From NCBI GenBank assembly GCA_963734125.1, contig CAVTGB010000036.1, forward strand, positions 1 through 64,000: a DNA stretch of 64,000 nucleotides, written 5' to 3'. Position 1 is the stretch's first letter, and each line of letters opens with the position of its first letter. The stretch is from DATARH01 sp963734125. GTDB lineage: Bacteria > Pseudomonadota > Alphaproteobacteria > ATCC43930 > CGMCC-115725. The position numbers and the translations under genes were made by a program. Shown here piece by piece: positions 1-9,900 of this stretch. The notes below the pieces were generated by a model that was not told the origin of the DNA, searched no databases, and worked only from the letters and a program-made list of their open reading frames with translations.

Positions 1-791
1 CCGGCCACGCGGTAATGGGCAACGCGCCAATGCTGATCCCGGATCAGTGCGTCCAGCATGGCTGGGTCACTATTCAGCCGACTCATCGCCGCGTCGATGG
101 CCCGCTGCACCGCGTCGTCATCGCGCGCCAGCCTGCCGAGTTCGGCCTTCAGATCGCCGGCGCGGCGGACGATCTGCGGACGCCAATCCGGCAGGCCGGC
201 AAAACTATCGCCCATACGCTCCAGCTCGGAATCGGCGTCACCGAGGATGCGCGCGAAGTGCAGTGGGCAGATCGGCAGCTTGTGTCGGTCGTATGCCCAC
301 ACCGCAAAATCCCCACCATCGCGATCGAACTTGACGGCAAGGTTTCCCGCGTTCAGCGCGATGCCGTACTGTTCGCCGAGAAGCGGAACCAGCAGTTTGC
401 CGCGCAAGTAGGCGTGGTCCGGCTTCCAGTCGATGTCAAACCAGCCTGCGTATACGAATTCCTGACCCCATTCGAGCACGTCGAGCCACAACGGGTTGTC
501 GGCGCCGCCGACACCTATGTGGTTGGGGACGAAGTCGAGGATCTGCCCCAGACCATGTTCGGCGAAGGCTGCGACCATCCGGTCGAAATCGGCCTGGTCG
601 CCGAGTTCGGGGTTCAGCAAACGGTGATCGACAATGTCATAGCCGTGGGTGCTGCCGGGCCTCGCCTTCAGATAGGGCGAGGCATACACGTGGCTAACCC
701 CTAGCTGCGCCAGATACGGAGCGAGCCTTGCCGCGTCCGCAAAGCGGAAGCCCTCGTGAAACTGAAGCCGGTAGGTGGCGAGCGGAGCCAT
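1..791 (-). CDS. treY: Malto-oligosyltrehalose synthase, N-terminal part (cut by window edge)
   Basis: Cytoplasmic GH13-family enzyme (EC 5.4.99.15) that converts the reducing-end glucose of a maltodextrin into an alpha,alpha-1,1 linkage, so that TreZ can release trehalose. The 263 residues visible show TYRLQ at 6-10, the TreY-typical SPYLKARPGSTHGYD at 38-52 and the GH13 region-I block DFVPNH at 86-91. I start at the ATG at 791-789, because family members begin a few residues before the TYRLQ block. The gene runs leftward out of the window, so the catalytic Asp/Glu residues cannot be checked; family members are usually around 800-950 residues. It diverges from a broken GH15 gene about 90 bases away, which fits a glycogen/trehalose locus; treZ or glgX may lie further left (inference). 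Confidence 0.93.
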   Translation of the reverse strand, partial: MAPLATYRLQFHEGFRFADAARLAPYLAQLGVSHVYASPYLKARPGSTHGYDIVDHRLLNPELGDQADFDRMVAAFAEHGLGQILDFVPNHIGVGGADNPLWLDVLEWGQEFVYAGWFDIDWKPDHAYLRGKLLVPLLGEQYGIALNAGNLAVKFDRDGGDFAVWAYDRHKLPICPLHFARILGDADSELERMGDSFAGLPDWRPQIVRRAGDLKAELGRLARDDDAVQRAIDAAMSRLNSDPAMLDALIRDQHWRVAHYRVA

Positions 792-878
792 GGGCGATCG
801 TCGGAGCCCATTGTATCATGCCCAAGATCCACGGCACTACGCAGTCTTGGGTGGCGGCACGTCAGAGAGGGTATTGGG

Positions 879-1004
879 ATGGGCGCGCCGATCGAGGATT
901 ATGGGATCATCCGCAATACCCATACCGCTGATTTAGTCGGGCGAGACGGCCCGCTGGATATGTTCGTGTTTGGCTGTCGATGGAGGAAGCCATCGATCGC
1001 GTGA
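879..1004 (+). pseudogene. Remnant of a GH15 glucoamylase/trehalase-like gene (N-terminus only)
   Basis: The first 28 or so residues after the ATG at 879 read like the conserved start of bacterial GH15 proteins: a PIEDYGIIRNTHTADLVGRDG block, where intact relatives continue into a DW-containing strand. Here the homology stops at about base 960 and the frame closes after 41 residues, against roughly 600 residues in the family. No later GH15 motif is visible downstream in any forward frame. It is head-to-head with treY, and the two functions (trehalose and alpha-glucan metabolism) fit together, so this looks like a decayed neighbour rather than chance similarity. It is not expected to make a functional enzyme. 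Confidence 0.6.
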
Positions 1005-1411
1005 TGCGGGTTGCCGAATGCCTCCGGCAGGACGCGCGCATCGTTGCAGCTCTGGTACGACGAGAACGGCGGCGCCTCGAAGACGCGGCAAAGAGTGCCG
1101 GCTGGCAGGTTCAGGTCGCCTCTCGCTTGCATGGGCTCGCGGCGGTGCGTGATGGTCTTGACGCGGCGGCAGTCAGGCGTCTAGCAGCGGCTGAACTTGA
1201 GACTGGCCTACCGGACCCCAACCACGCGGTTGACGCGATCATTTCGCTGGGCTGGCGGGAAGGTGATCGGGTCCCACCGCCATCGCCGGACATCGTGGCG
1301 GCGGAACTCCTGTTTCGATTCTCATCGAAAGCGCAGGGAGGGCTGCGAATTGGCTCGGCGCGGCGCTTGATGACCCGGCATCGCTCGACGTCGAACGATT
1401 GGGGCGCCTAA
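980..1411 (+). pseudogene. Unrecognised, probably broken ORF
   Basis: A 143-codon frame with natural-looking protein composition: a charged helical N-terminal third, then a segment reading LPDPNHAVDAIISLGW and RVPPPSPD. Near base 1300 the plausible coding signal moves to another frame, which continues GTPVSILIESAGRAANWLGA and then ALDDPASLDVERLGRL up to about base 1560. This looks like one gene with a frameshift near 1290-1310. I do not recognise the family. The style resembles the helical C-terminal part of a large P-loop NTPase, but that is a guess. It overlaps the end of the GH15 remnant, so the whole 0.9-1.6 kb stretch appears to be decaying. Confidence 0.3.
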
Positions 1412-1675
1412 CCCTCTGCGGCGTCGCCGAGGCTAACCCCGGATGGTCCCGGCCGGCGAAAGCTGGCTTCCAGGTCATCTTTGCGCCGCGCGGTGGCGGC
1501 GCGACGGGTTTGCTGCGAACAGACGCGGCTGCGATGGAATTGGCGCGCATTTCCCTTAGCCTCGCCAGCTTTGAGCCTCGACCGCTTCGGGGCGCCAGTG
1601 TCGGTCCGAATTTGTTGACGATCGCCTCTGGTCCAACTCAGATAGCGGAGTGTTCGATCCAACCCAGGAAGTCCC

Positions 1676-2293
1676 GTGACCAACCGAGCCAGAGATTTTC
1701 GTCCCGCCCGTCGCCGTGATTTCGACGATGACAACTACGAACCGCCGACCCGCAATTTCGGATATCCGCCGCCGCGCGGTCCGCAGTTCGACAACCCCTC
1801 CGGCCCGCCGGTCGGGGCCACCGTCAAATGGTACAACCCGGACAAGGGCTTCGGCTTCGTCCAGCTTGCCGATGGTTCGGGCGATGCCTTCCTGCATGTT
1901 AGCGTTGTGGAACGCAGCGGCCATGGCAGCATGCCACCCGGCGCGACGCTCGAGGTTCGCGCCGGCCCGGGGCCCAAGGGACCGCAGGTAACCGAGATCC
2001 TGAGCGTCGACACCAGCACCGTGGGCCAGGAGCCGGCGCGGCGTCCCCGACCCGAGCCCCGACAAGCACCGGTAGATCAGGCAGCCGTTGAGGAGATCGG
2101 AACGGTCAAGTGGTACAACCCCGACAAAGGGTTCGGGTTCATCGTTCGGGACCGCGGTGGCAAGGACATTTTCGTGCATGCCTCGGCGCTGAACCGCGCC
2201 GGTATCAGCGAACTCGCGGAAGGTCAGCGCGTAGCGGTTGATATGGTCGAGGGCGGCAAGGGACCCGAGGCGGTGAGCGTTCGGCTCATCTAA
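1676..2293 (+). CDS. Double cold-shock-domain protein
   Basis: Cytoplasmic single-stranded RNA/DNA-binding protein of 205 residues with two cold-shock domains, a layout common in Alphaproteobacteria. Domain 1 spans about residues 47-112 and domain 2 about 140-205. Both contain VKWYNPDKGFGF, carrying the RNP1-type KGFGF at 57-61 and 151-155, and an RNP2-type strand (FLHVS at 72-76, IFVHAS at 165-170). The first 45 residues are Arg/Asp/Pro-rich and probably disordered, and a Pro/Arg linker joins the domains. The GTG start at 1676 follows an AGGAAG ribosome site at about 1666. Such proteins are thought to melt RNA structure during cold or stationary stress; this particular role is inferred. No partner gene is adjacent. 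Confidence 0.93.
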   Translation: MTNRARDFRPARRRDFDDDNYEPPTRNFGYPPPRGPQFDNPSGPPVGATVKWYNPDKGFGFVQLADGSGDAFLHVSVVERSGHGSMPPGATLEVRAGPGPKGPQVTEILSVDTSTVGQEPARRPRPEPRQAPVDQAAVEEIGTVKWYNPDKGFGFIVRDRGGKDIFVHASALNRAGISELAEGQRVAVDMVEGGKGPEAVSVRLI

Positions 2294-2325
2294 GATGAAG
2301 CCGGTCATCGACGCCGTCGCTACCG

Positions 2326-2483
2326 GCGGATTACTACCGCAAGCACGCGGCACGCGTGCGAGGGCTGGCTGCTGATGCGACGACGCCGGCGCTCAAAGAG
2401 CACTCCGTGAGGTGGCCCGTCAGTACGACGGGCTCGCAGAAAGAGCTGCGCAAGCCGCACGCATAGGAGCGCGCCCCGCTTGA
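2326..2483 (+). pseudogene. Small helical protein with a one-base deletion
   Basis: Read in one frame this starts DYYRKHAARVRGLAADATTP and ALKEH. One base later the sequence continues in another frame as LREVARQYDGLAERAAQAA and ends at the TGA at 2481-2483. Joined, it matches the style of a very common alphaproteobacterial small protein (YYR...A...L...A..P.L...L..VA..YD.LAE.A). A single missing base near 2412 accounts for the break, so this is either a sequencing error or a very recent pseudogene. No clear start codon was found in the first frame, so the 5' boundary is approximate. Confidence 0.45.
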
Positions 2484-2587
2484 TTGGACGCGGGGTGGCG
2501 CGAAGAGCTGGCCGCCGAATTGGCCAAATGGGGATCGAGATTTCGCTGCGTCAGCCCATATTGCAGACAGCGAGAGGGAGTGCGCTG

Positions 2588-2749
2588 ATGGCCTTCAGAA
2601 CGAATTATCGATTCCAACGCACGGAGCGCGATCGAACCAAGCAGGCGAAGAAGGAGGAAAAACTGAAAAAGCGACAGGAGCGCGACGCGGCCTCTCAGGC
2701 AGCGATCACATCGGAACATCCGGACTCACAGGCACGGTCGGACGAATAG
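2588..2749 (+). CDS. Conserved small basic protein (53 residues)
   Basis: A 53-residue, highly charged protein beginning MAFRTNYRFQR and continuing through a Lys/Arg/Glu-rich helix (KQAKKEEKLKKRQ), probably a single extended helix or coiled coil. Very similar short proteins occur widely in Alphaproteobacteria without an assigned function. The ATG at 2588 is preceded by GAGAGGGAG at about 2571-2579, a good ribosome site, which favours this start over in-frame upstream codons. The high positive charge suggests nucleic-acid or ribosome association, but that is inference only. Confidence 0.6.
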   Translation: MAFRTNYRFQRTERDRTKQAKKEEKLKKRQERDAASQAAITSEHPDSQARSDE

Positions 2750-2872
2750 ACGCGGACTTCCGCTATGGGTGACGGATTTTGGACGGACAAAAGGTCACGG
2801 ATACTGGACGGGTAGATGCCCAGGGCCGGGCTGCGGTTCACTTTCCGCCCGAGCTGGTGGCCGGGCAGGTTT

Positions 2873-3271
2873 TTAAAGGAAGCCGGGCCGATCGCCTCCC
2901 CAGCCGGGCTGCGAACGCTCCGGGACCGCCTCGCTCGATCCCTGCTCTGTTTCGCTAATGGCGGCATCGGTCGGCGTAGTCGGCCGGGGCGAAATCCCCT
3001 GCTGACTACCGTCGCGGCTCGCGTTCGCGATGCGGAAATAGTGCTCGGCGTGCTGATAGAGATTTTCTGCCGCGATGCGGTCGCCACTCGTAGCGGCTTC
3101 CCGCGCAAGCGCGACATATCGTTCGAATATCTGGTGGGCGCTGCCGCGGATTTTGATGTTGGGACCGTTGCTGTCGAAGGATTGATTCCGTTGGGGCAGT
3201 CGGTCTTGCTGCTGAAATGGCCGGCTACCATTATACCGGCTGCGCGGCGGTTGATTTGATCCTGATCTCAT
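2873..3271 (-). CDS. DUF4167 domain protein
   Basis: A 132-residue protein of the DUF4167 family, found almost only in Alphaproteobacteria. The diagnostic core is at about residues 35-85: NGPNIKIRGSAHQIFERYV, then a helix with SGDRIAAENLYQHAEHYFRI. The N-terminal 30 residues are Gln/Arg/Asn-rich and disordered, as in relatives that begin with a short basic tail; for this reason I place the start at the ATG at 3271 rather than 30 codons upstream. The tail after residue 90 is low complexity. The molecular function is unknown; the basic tail and TPR-like helix have led to guesses about RNA or ribosome binding. It faces away from the giant gene at 3979 and has no obvious operon partner. Confidence 0.85.
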   Translation of the reverse strand: MRSGSNQPPRSRYNGSRPFQQQDRLPQRNQSFDSNGPNIKIRGSAHQIFERYVALAREAATSGDRIAAENLYQHAEHYFRIANASRDGSQQGISPRPTTPTDAAISETEQGSSEAVPERSQPGWGGDRPGFL

Positions 3272-3361
3272 TCTGCCTGGCGTGTTGGGATTGATTGTGC
3301 CCGCTGCCCGCATAGCCGGGTGGGCCGGCGTGATTGTCTGCGTCTTCGGCCTCGGTAGCAA

Positions 3362-3972
3362 CTTAGTTCTCGGCGAGCACGGCCACCGGCGAGCTGCTGC
3401 GCGACGGCGATACGGGGAACGTCGTCCAAAACGTCAGCAGATCGCATTAAGCCATCCCGCCAAGGCGACCAATCCCGCGGCAGCCGGCATCCCGTTCGCG
3501 GTCTTTTCGGGACGCGCCCACGGTGTCAGGGGTGCTTCAGGCCATATCCGCACGGACGCCGAGCCCGTTATCCCGAATGCAGATGGTATCCGAACTGAGA
3601 GCCCGATTCAAAAGCCTCCGTCGCCGATCATCAGGTCGTGTCCCGCTGAGTGGCATTGGAGCTGTGGGTAAGTAGCCCGCCACCGCCTAGAGTTCAGGCG
3701 GTGGCGGGCTAATTATCCACGGCGGTGGTCGTCGCAGGGCTCCGGTAGGGTTTTTGGTCGCCCCACTTCAACGCGAACCAGGGACCTGACGATGACTGAC
3801 GAGAGGATGAGCCTTCAGGCGTTCTTAGAGAACCTCGGCCGTTAACCTAGAAAATCTTTCGCCGTTTTAAACCGGTCGGATACCTTGGCTTTAAATTTGA
3901 GAAAAACCGTGGCACCGCCGATCGCGGAAGCCTCGGATGTCAAGCCGATCGCCGGGCCGCACGAGGGGGGAA
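3362..3972. other. Non-coding stretch before the giant surface-protein gene
   Basis: About 600 bases with no gene I can support. It contains one strong hairpin (listed separately) and, at 3791-3844, a 17-codon frame reading MTDERMSLQAFLENLGR that faintly recalls the first residues of IS256-family transposases; it is too short to call. Promoter elements for the downstream gene could not be picked out with confidence. Confidence 0.5.
3673..3711. terminator. Strong GC-rich hairpin, possible terminator or structured RNA
   Basis: Two perfectly complementary 16-base arms (3673-3688 and 3696-3711, reading TAGCCCGCCACCGCCT and its complement) are separated by a 7-base loop. There is no T-run directly after either arm, so it is not a textbook rho-independent terminator. 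No forward-strand gene ends just upstream, and the reverse-strand gene at 3271 points away, so its client is unclear. Confidence 0.5.
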
Positions 3973-3978
3973 CCTGCT

Positions 3979-6900
3979 TTGGCCACGAGCACCACGATAG
4001 TCAGCGGGACGATCTACGACATCTCGGCCGGCCAGGGCGGCACCGCAAGCGGCACGATCATCGAGGGCGGCACGCTCGACCTGCAGGCGGGCGGCGCGCT
4101 TGGCGGGTCGGTCGCCTTCGCCGGCGGCGGCACGCTGGAGGTCGACGGCACGACGATGCCGAGCGCGACGATCTCCGGCTTCGGGATCGGCCAAACGATC
4201 GACCTGACCGGCCTCGCCTTCGCCAGTACCGGCAGCGCGGTCCTGACCAGCGGCAATTTGCTGCAGGTCAGCGAGGGCGGCCAGAGCGTCGCCCTCCAGC
4301 TCGATCCGACGCAGAGCTATGCCGGGCACGGCTTTGCGCTCGCCAGCGACGGGCGCGGCGGCACGGCCGTCGTCGATCCGACGACGAGCTTCACGGTCTC
4401 GTCCGAGGGCGCCACCACGGGCAATACCGACCCGACGACGCTGAACGGGGCGATCCGCTCGATCGACGTCGGCGGCAGCAGCGCGCTCGCCAACACCGCC
4501 TATACGATCGACATCACCGGGCAGATCAACCTGACCGCGGACCTCCTCGCGATCAACCTGATGAGCGGTTCGTCGCTGACAATCGCCGGCACCAACGGCA
4601 GCGGTGGCTCTGCCGTTCAGACGATCGACGGCCTCGGCAACCAACGCGGCTTTTTCGTCTACGCCGGCAATGTCAGCCTCGACAATCTGACGATCGAGTT
4701 CGCCGCCGCGATCGGCGGCGCCGGCGCCAGCGGCGGCGGCGGTGGCGCCGGTGTCGGTGGCGGACTGTTCATACAGGGCACGGGCGGCGGCGGAAGCAGC
4801 GTCCCGCACGGCGTTGTAACGCTCGACGATGTGACATTCTCCAATGACTCGGCGACCGGGGGGGCAGGAGGCGCCGGTGCTGGCGGCGGCGGTGGCGGCC
4901 TTGGCGGCAATGGCGGCGGCGCCGGGGCGAGCGGCACCCATGGCGGCGGCGGTGGGGTCGGCATCGGCGCCGATGGCGGCAGGAGCCATGGCGCCGGAGG
5001 GGCCGGAATAATCCCCGGGGCAGCCGGCGGCGGTGGCAATGGCGGTGCGTACGGCGGCGGCGGTGGCGGCTCCGGAGGTGGCGGTGGGGTCGGCGGCGCT
5101 GGCGGCGGCATTGTCACCGACGGCGGCGGCGGCGGCTACGGTGGCTTTGGCGGCGGCGCCGGCGGCGGCGGTGGTTTCAGCCCCGGCCACGGCGGCGCAG
5201 CCACCGGCGGCTGGGGCGGCGGCGGCAACGGCAACGGCGGCCACGGTGGCTATGGCGGGGGCGGGGGCGGGGGCGGCGGCGGCGGCGGATTCGGCGCCGG
5301 GAATGGGGGCGCCGGCGGCGCCGGCGGACTCGGGGCTGGCGGCGATATTTTTGTGCGGCAGGGCGGCGTCCTGTTGATCGAGGGCGGCAACCTCACCGCC
5401 GGCACCGTCATCGGTGGTGGGGGCGCAACTAGCGGCCGGGCCTACGGTGGCGGCATCTTTATCACCGGGAACCAGACCATTACGCTGGCACCGCCTTCGA
5501 GCCAAACCTTGACGATCGACGGCGTGATCGCCGATCAGACCGGCTCTCACGACCTAAGTGGCGTGACCGGCTCTGGTAGCATCATCGTAGACGGCGCCGG
5601 AACGGTCGTGCTCGCAGCCGACAACACCTATACCGGCGGCACGACGGTTGAAAGCGGTACACTCGTACTCGCGGTGCCGAACGCCGCTGGCAGCGGACCG
5701 ATCACGGTCGACAGCGGCGGCGCCGCGAGCGGCGCGCTGGTCTACGGCAGCGAGACGGTCTCGGCCGGCGGCGCGGATAGCGCCGCGACTGTCGTCAGTG
5801 GCGGGGTGCAGCAGGTCTACGGCAGCGCCAGCCGCGCGACGGTCAGCAGCGGCGGCACCCAGATCGTCGCACCCGGCGGCATCGCGAGCGGCACGGTCAT
5901 CCACGGCGGGACGCTCGACCTGCAAGCAGGCGGCGCGCTCGCCGGCTCGGTCACCTTTGCCGGCGGCGGCACGCTGGAGATCCACGGCACAGCGATGCCG
6001 GCCGCCACGATCTCCGGCTTCGGGACAGGCCAGACCATCGACCTGACCGGCCTCGCCTTCGCCAGCGCCGGCAGCGCGGTCCTGACCAGCGGCAATTTGC
6101 TGCAGATCAACGAAGGCGGCCGGAGCGTCGCCCTCAACCTCGACCCCTCGCAGAACTATGCCGGGCGCGGCTTTGTTCTCACCAGCGACGGTCACGGCGG
6201 CACGGCTGTCGCAGAGGTAACGACGAACTTTACGGTCAGCGACGAGGCCGCCCTCAACAACGCGATCCGCTCGATCGATTCGAGCGGCGGCAATGCTGCG
6301 ACCGGCACCGCCTATACGATCGACATCACCGGGCAGATCAACTTGACGGCCGACCTCCTCGCGATCAACCTGATGAGCGGCTCGTCGCTGACGATCGACG
6401 GCACCAACGGCAGCGGCGGGGCCGCCGTCCAGACGATCGACGGCCTCGGCGACCAGCGCGGCTTTTTCGTCTATGCCGGCAATGTCACCCTCGACAATCT
6501 GACGATCGAGTTCGCCGCGGCGATCGGCGGCGCCGGCGCCAATGGCGGCGGCGGCGGCGCTGGCCTCGGCGGTGGCCTGTTCGTCGCGTCCGCCGGCATC
6601 GTCACGCTCGACAATGTGACGTTTTCTAACGACGCGGCGACCGGGGGCGCCGGGGCCAGCGGCTCCTACGGCGGTGGCGGCGGCCTTGGCGGCGCTGGCG
6701 GCGGCAATTTGGGCCTAGGCTCCGACGGCGGCGGCGGCGGTGTCGGCGCCACGGCGAATGGCGGTATCAACCATAGCGCTGGGGGACCCGGTATCATTCC
6801 CGGGGCGGCAGGCGGCGGCGTCGGCGGTGCCGGCGGCGGTGGCGGCGGCATCTCCGGCGGCGGCGGTGGCGGCGGCGCTGGCGGCTCCGGCGGCGGCGGC

Positions 6901-9900
6901 GGCGGGGTCGGCGGGGTCGTCGGCGGCGACGGCTTCAGCGGCGAGGGACGTGGCGGCTTCGGCGGCGGCGGCGCTGGCGGCGAGGCTGGGAGCTTCGGCG
7001 GCGGCGGCGGCGGCTTCGGCGGCGGTGGCGGCGGCAACGGCGGCGGCGGCGGCTTCGGCGGCGGTGGCGGCTACAACGGCGGCGGCGGCTTCGGCGGCGG
7101 TCACGCTCATGCCATTAGCGGCGTGGGCTCCGGGGGTGGCGGTCTCGGCGCCGGCGGCGATATTTTCGTGCAACAGGGCGGCAGCCTCGTGATTGAGGGC
7201 GGCAGCCTCGCGCCGGGCACCGTCATCGGCGGCAGTGGCGCCGCCAGCGGCCACGCCTACGGCGGCGGCATCTTCATCCAGGGCAATCAGACGATCACCT
7301 TGGCGCCACCCTCGGGCCAGACATTAACGATCAGCGGCGTCATCGCCGACATGACCGGCTCCGATGACCCAAGCGGCCTGACCGGTGCCGGCGGCCTCGT
7401 CATCAGCGGCGCCGGCACGGTCATGCTGGCCGCCGCCAACACCTATACCGGCGCCACGACGGTCGAAAGCGGCACGCTCGAGCTGGCGGCGGCCGGTGCC
7501 GGCGGCAGCGGCGCGATCACGCTAGAAAGCGGCACCACGCTGATTGTTCTCTCCGGCGGCACGGCGGTCGGGAGCATCCTCAGCGGTGGAATCGAGCAGG
7601 TCTACGGGACGGCGAGCGGCGGCTCGGTCCTCATCGGTGCCCAGCAGATCGTCGAGTTCGGGCGGGGTGGCGAGCGGCGGCACGGTGTTGGTCGGTGCCA
7701 ACCAGGTCGTATTGTTGGGCGGCGCGGCGCGCGGCGCCACGGTGAGGGTCGGCGGCAGCCAGTCTGTGTCGTTAGGCGGAGCGACGAGCGGGACGGTGCT
7801 GAACGGCGGCAGCGAGGTCGTCTCGGCCGGCGGCATCGCGAGCGGAACGATCGCCGAAAACCTCGGCAACGAGACCGTCTACGGGTCGGCGAGCGGGGGC
7901 ACGGTTAACAGCCGCGGCAGCGAAAGCATCTCCGGCGGCGGCACGGATACCGGCGCAACCATCGGGAGCGGCGGCACCCAATTTGTCTATTCCGGCGGCA
8001 TTGCCATCGGCGCCACGCTGTCGGGCGGCAACGAGATCGTCGCGGCGGGCGGAACGGCGAGCGGCACGGTGATCCTGGCCGGGGGCTCGGAAACCGTCTT
8101 CGGCACCGACTTCGGGGCGACCGTGTCGGGCGGCACGGAAACCGTCTCCTCGGGCGGCGTGGCGAGCGGCACCACGATCAGCGGCGGGAGCGAAACCGTC
8201 GCGTCGGGGGGAACCGCGAGCGGTGTCGCGATCCTCGGCGGCGCGTTGCAGGGCGCGGGCACGGTGGTCGGCGCGGTCGGCAATGCCGGTGGGATGGTCG
8301 AGGCCGAGGCCAACGGCTCGGCCGCGACGCTGACCATCAGCGGCAGCTATGCCGAGAGCGGCGGCGGCGTGCTGGCGGAATTGCTGGGCGGCACCGGGGC
8401 CGGGCAGGCGGGGCTGTTGGCGGTCAGCGGCCCGTTCGCGCTGAGCGGCGGCACCCTTGTCGCCAATGTCTCCGGGTTCAGCCTCGCCGAGGGGCAGGCC
8501 TTCACGGTCGCGACGTTCGAGCCGGGCACCGTGCCCGGCTTTTTCGGCAGTCTCGCCGAGGGCGCCTTTGTCGGCAACAGCACCTATGTGAATGTCGGTG
8601 GCAGCCTGACGCTCGGCGCCCTCTACAACATCACCGCCGGCGCGATCGGGCTGGAGGTGTTTCATACCCCCGGCACGACCGCCGATGCCTGGCTCGGCGG
8701 CAGCGGGGTTTGGAGCAATGCGGCCGACTGGTCGGGCGGCGTACCGCTACCCGATTCCGATGTGACGATCGGAGCGACCGGGAGCGGCAGCGTGACGCTC
8801 GACACCGGCGCCACGATCGACAGCCTCACCCTTGCCGGCGGCAACGCGCTGAGCTTTGCGGCCGGCAAGTCGCTCGCCGTCGGCGGCGCGTTGACAGTGG
8901 CGGCCGGCGCCACGCTCAACGTCACCGCCGGCGGCGACGCGATCGAGCTCGGCGGCGTGGTCAGCGACGCCGGCACCATGGCGATCGCGTCCGGCGGCAG
9001 CTTTTCGCATCTGTCGGCGTTCGATGTGACCGGCGTCCTGACGGTGGCCGGCGCGACGCTGAGCGGCGTCACGGTGCTGTCGGGCGGCAGCGTCACCATG
9101 CTGTCCGGCGGTGTGACGAGCGCGACGGTGGTGGCATCGGGCGGCACGCAGGTCGTCGTCTCCAACGGCAACGCGATCGGCACCGTTGTGAACAGCGGCG
9201 GCACGCAAGTCGTCGGCGCGGAGGCCGTGGTGAGCGGCACCGTGGTCAGCGGCGCGGGCCAGCAGACCGTCATCTCGGGCGGGACCGCAAGCGGCGCGTT
9301 GATCGAGAGCGGCGGCAGCCAGGTTCTCTCTGCGGGTGCGGTCGCCAGCAGCACGACAGTCGGCGATCCCAGCTTCCAGGTCGTCTCCGGCGGCGCGACT
9401 GCATTCCAAACAACACTCGTCAGTGGCGGCGAACAGATTGTTGACGGCAATGCGTTCGACACCGTCGCCAGCCAAGGCGGGATCCTGGAAATCGAGTCGA
9501 GAGGCCGGTCGGAGGCGGCGCTGCTCCACGCCCTCAGCGTCGAGCTGATCAGCGCCGGCGGCATCGCGATCCACACGCTGATCGACAGCGGCGGGAGCGA
9601 GAAGATCCTTGCCGGGGGCGTCGAAAGCGGCGCGACGCTGCTGAGCAATCAGAGCGAGCAGGACGTTTTTGGCACCGCCATCGGCGTCACCGTGAGCAAC
9701 GGCGGCATCGAAATCGTCGAGAAGGGCGGCACCCTGGAGCTGCTCGGCGGCGACGCCGTGGCGAGCTTCACGATCAGCGCCGGCGGCAAGCTCGATATCG
9801 GCGCCGGCTATGCGTTGAACCGGTACGACGTGGCGAGCGGCGTCACCGTGCAGATATTGGCCGGCGGCATCGCCGGCGGCGCCATCGTCCATAGCGGCGG

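Noticed and set aside
3791..3844. Start of an IS256-type transposase
   Set aside because: Only 17 codons with loose resemblance (MTDERM...), then a stop; not enough to call a mobile element.
3940..5550. Long reverse-strand open frames opposite the two giant genes (also 8747-10309 and 52476-54020)
   Set aside because: They are Ala/Arg/Asp-rich mirror translations of repeat DNA with no motif, start site or ribosome site; the forward strand has coherent repeats and conserved ends.
4700..7160. Possible CRISPR-like repeat array
   Set aside because: The short periodicity is GGC/GGT codons of polyglycine in frame; there are no constant repeats with unique spacers and no cas genes.
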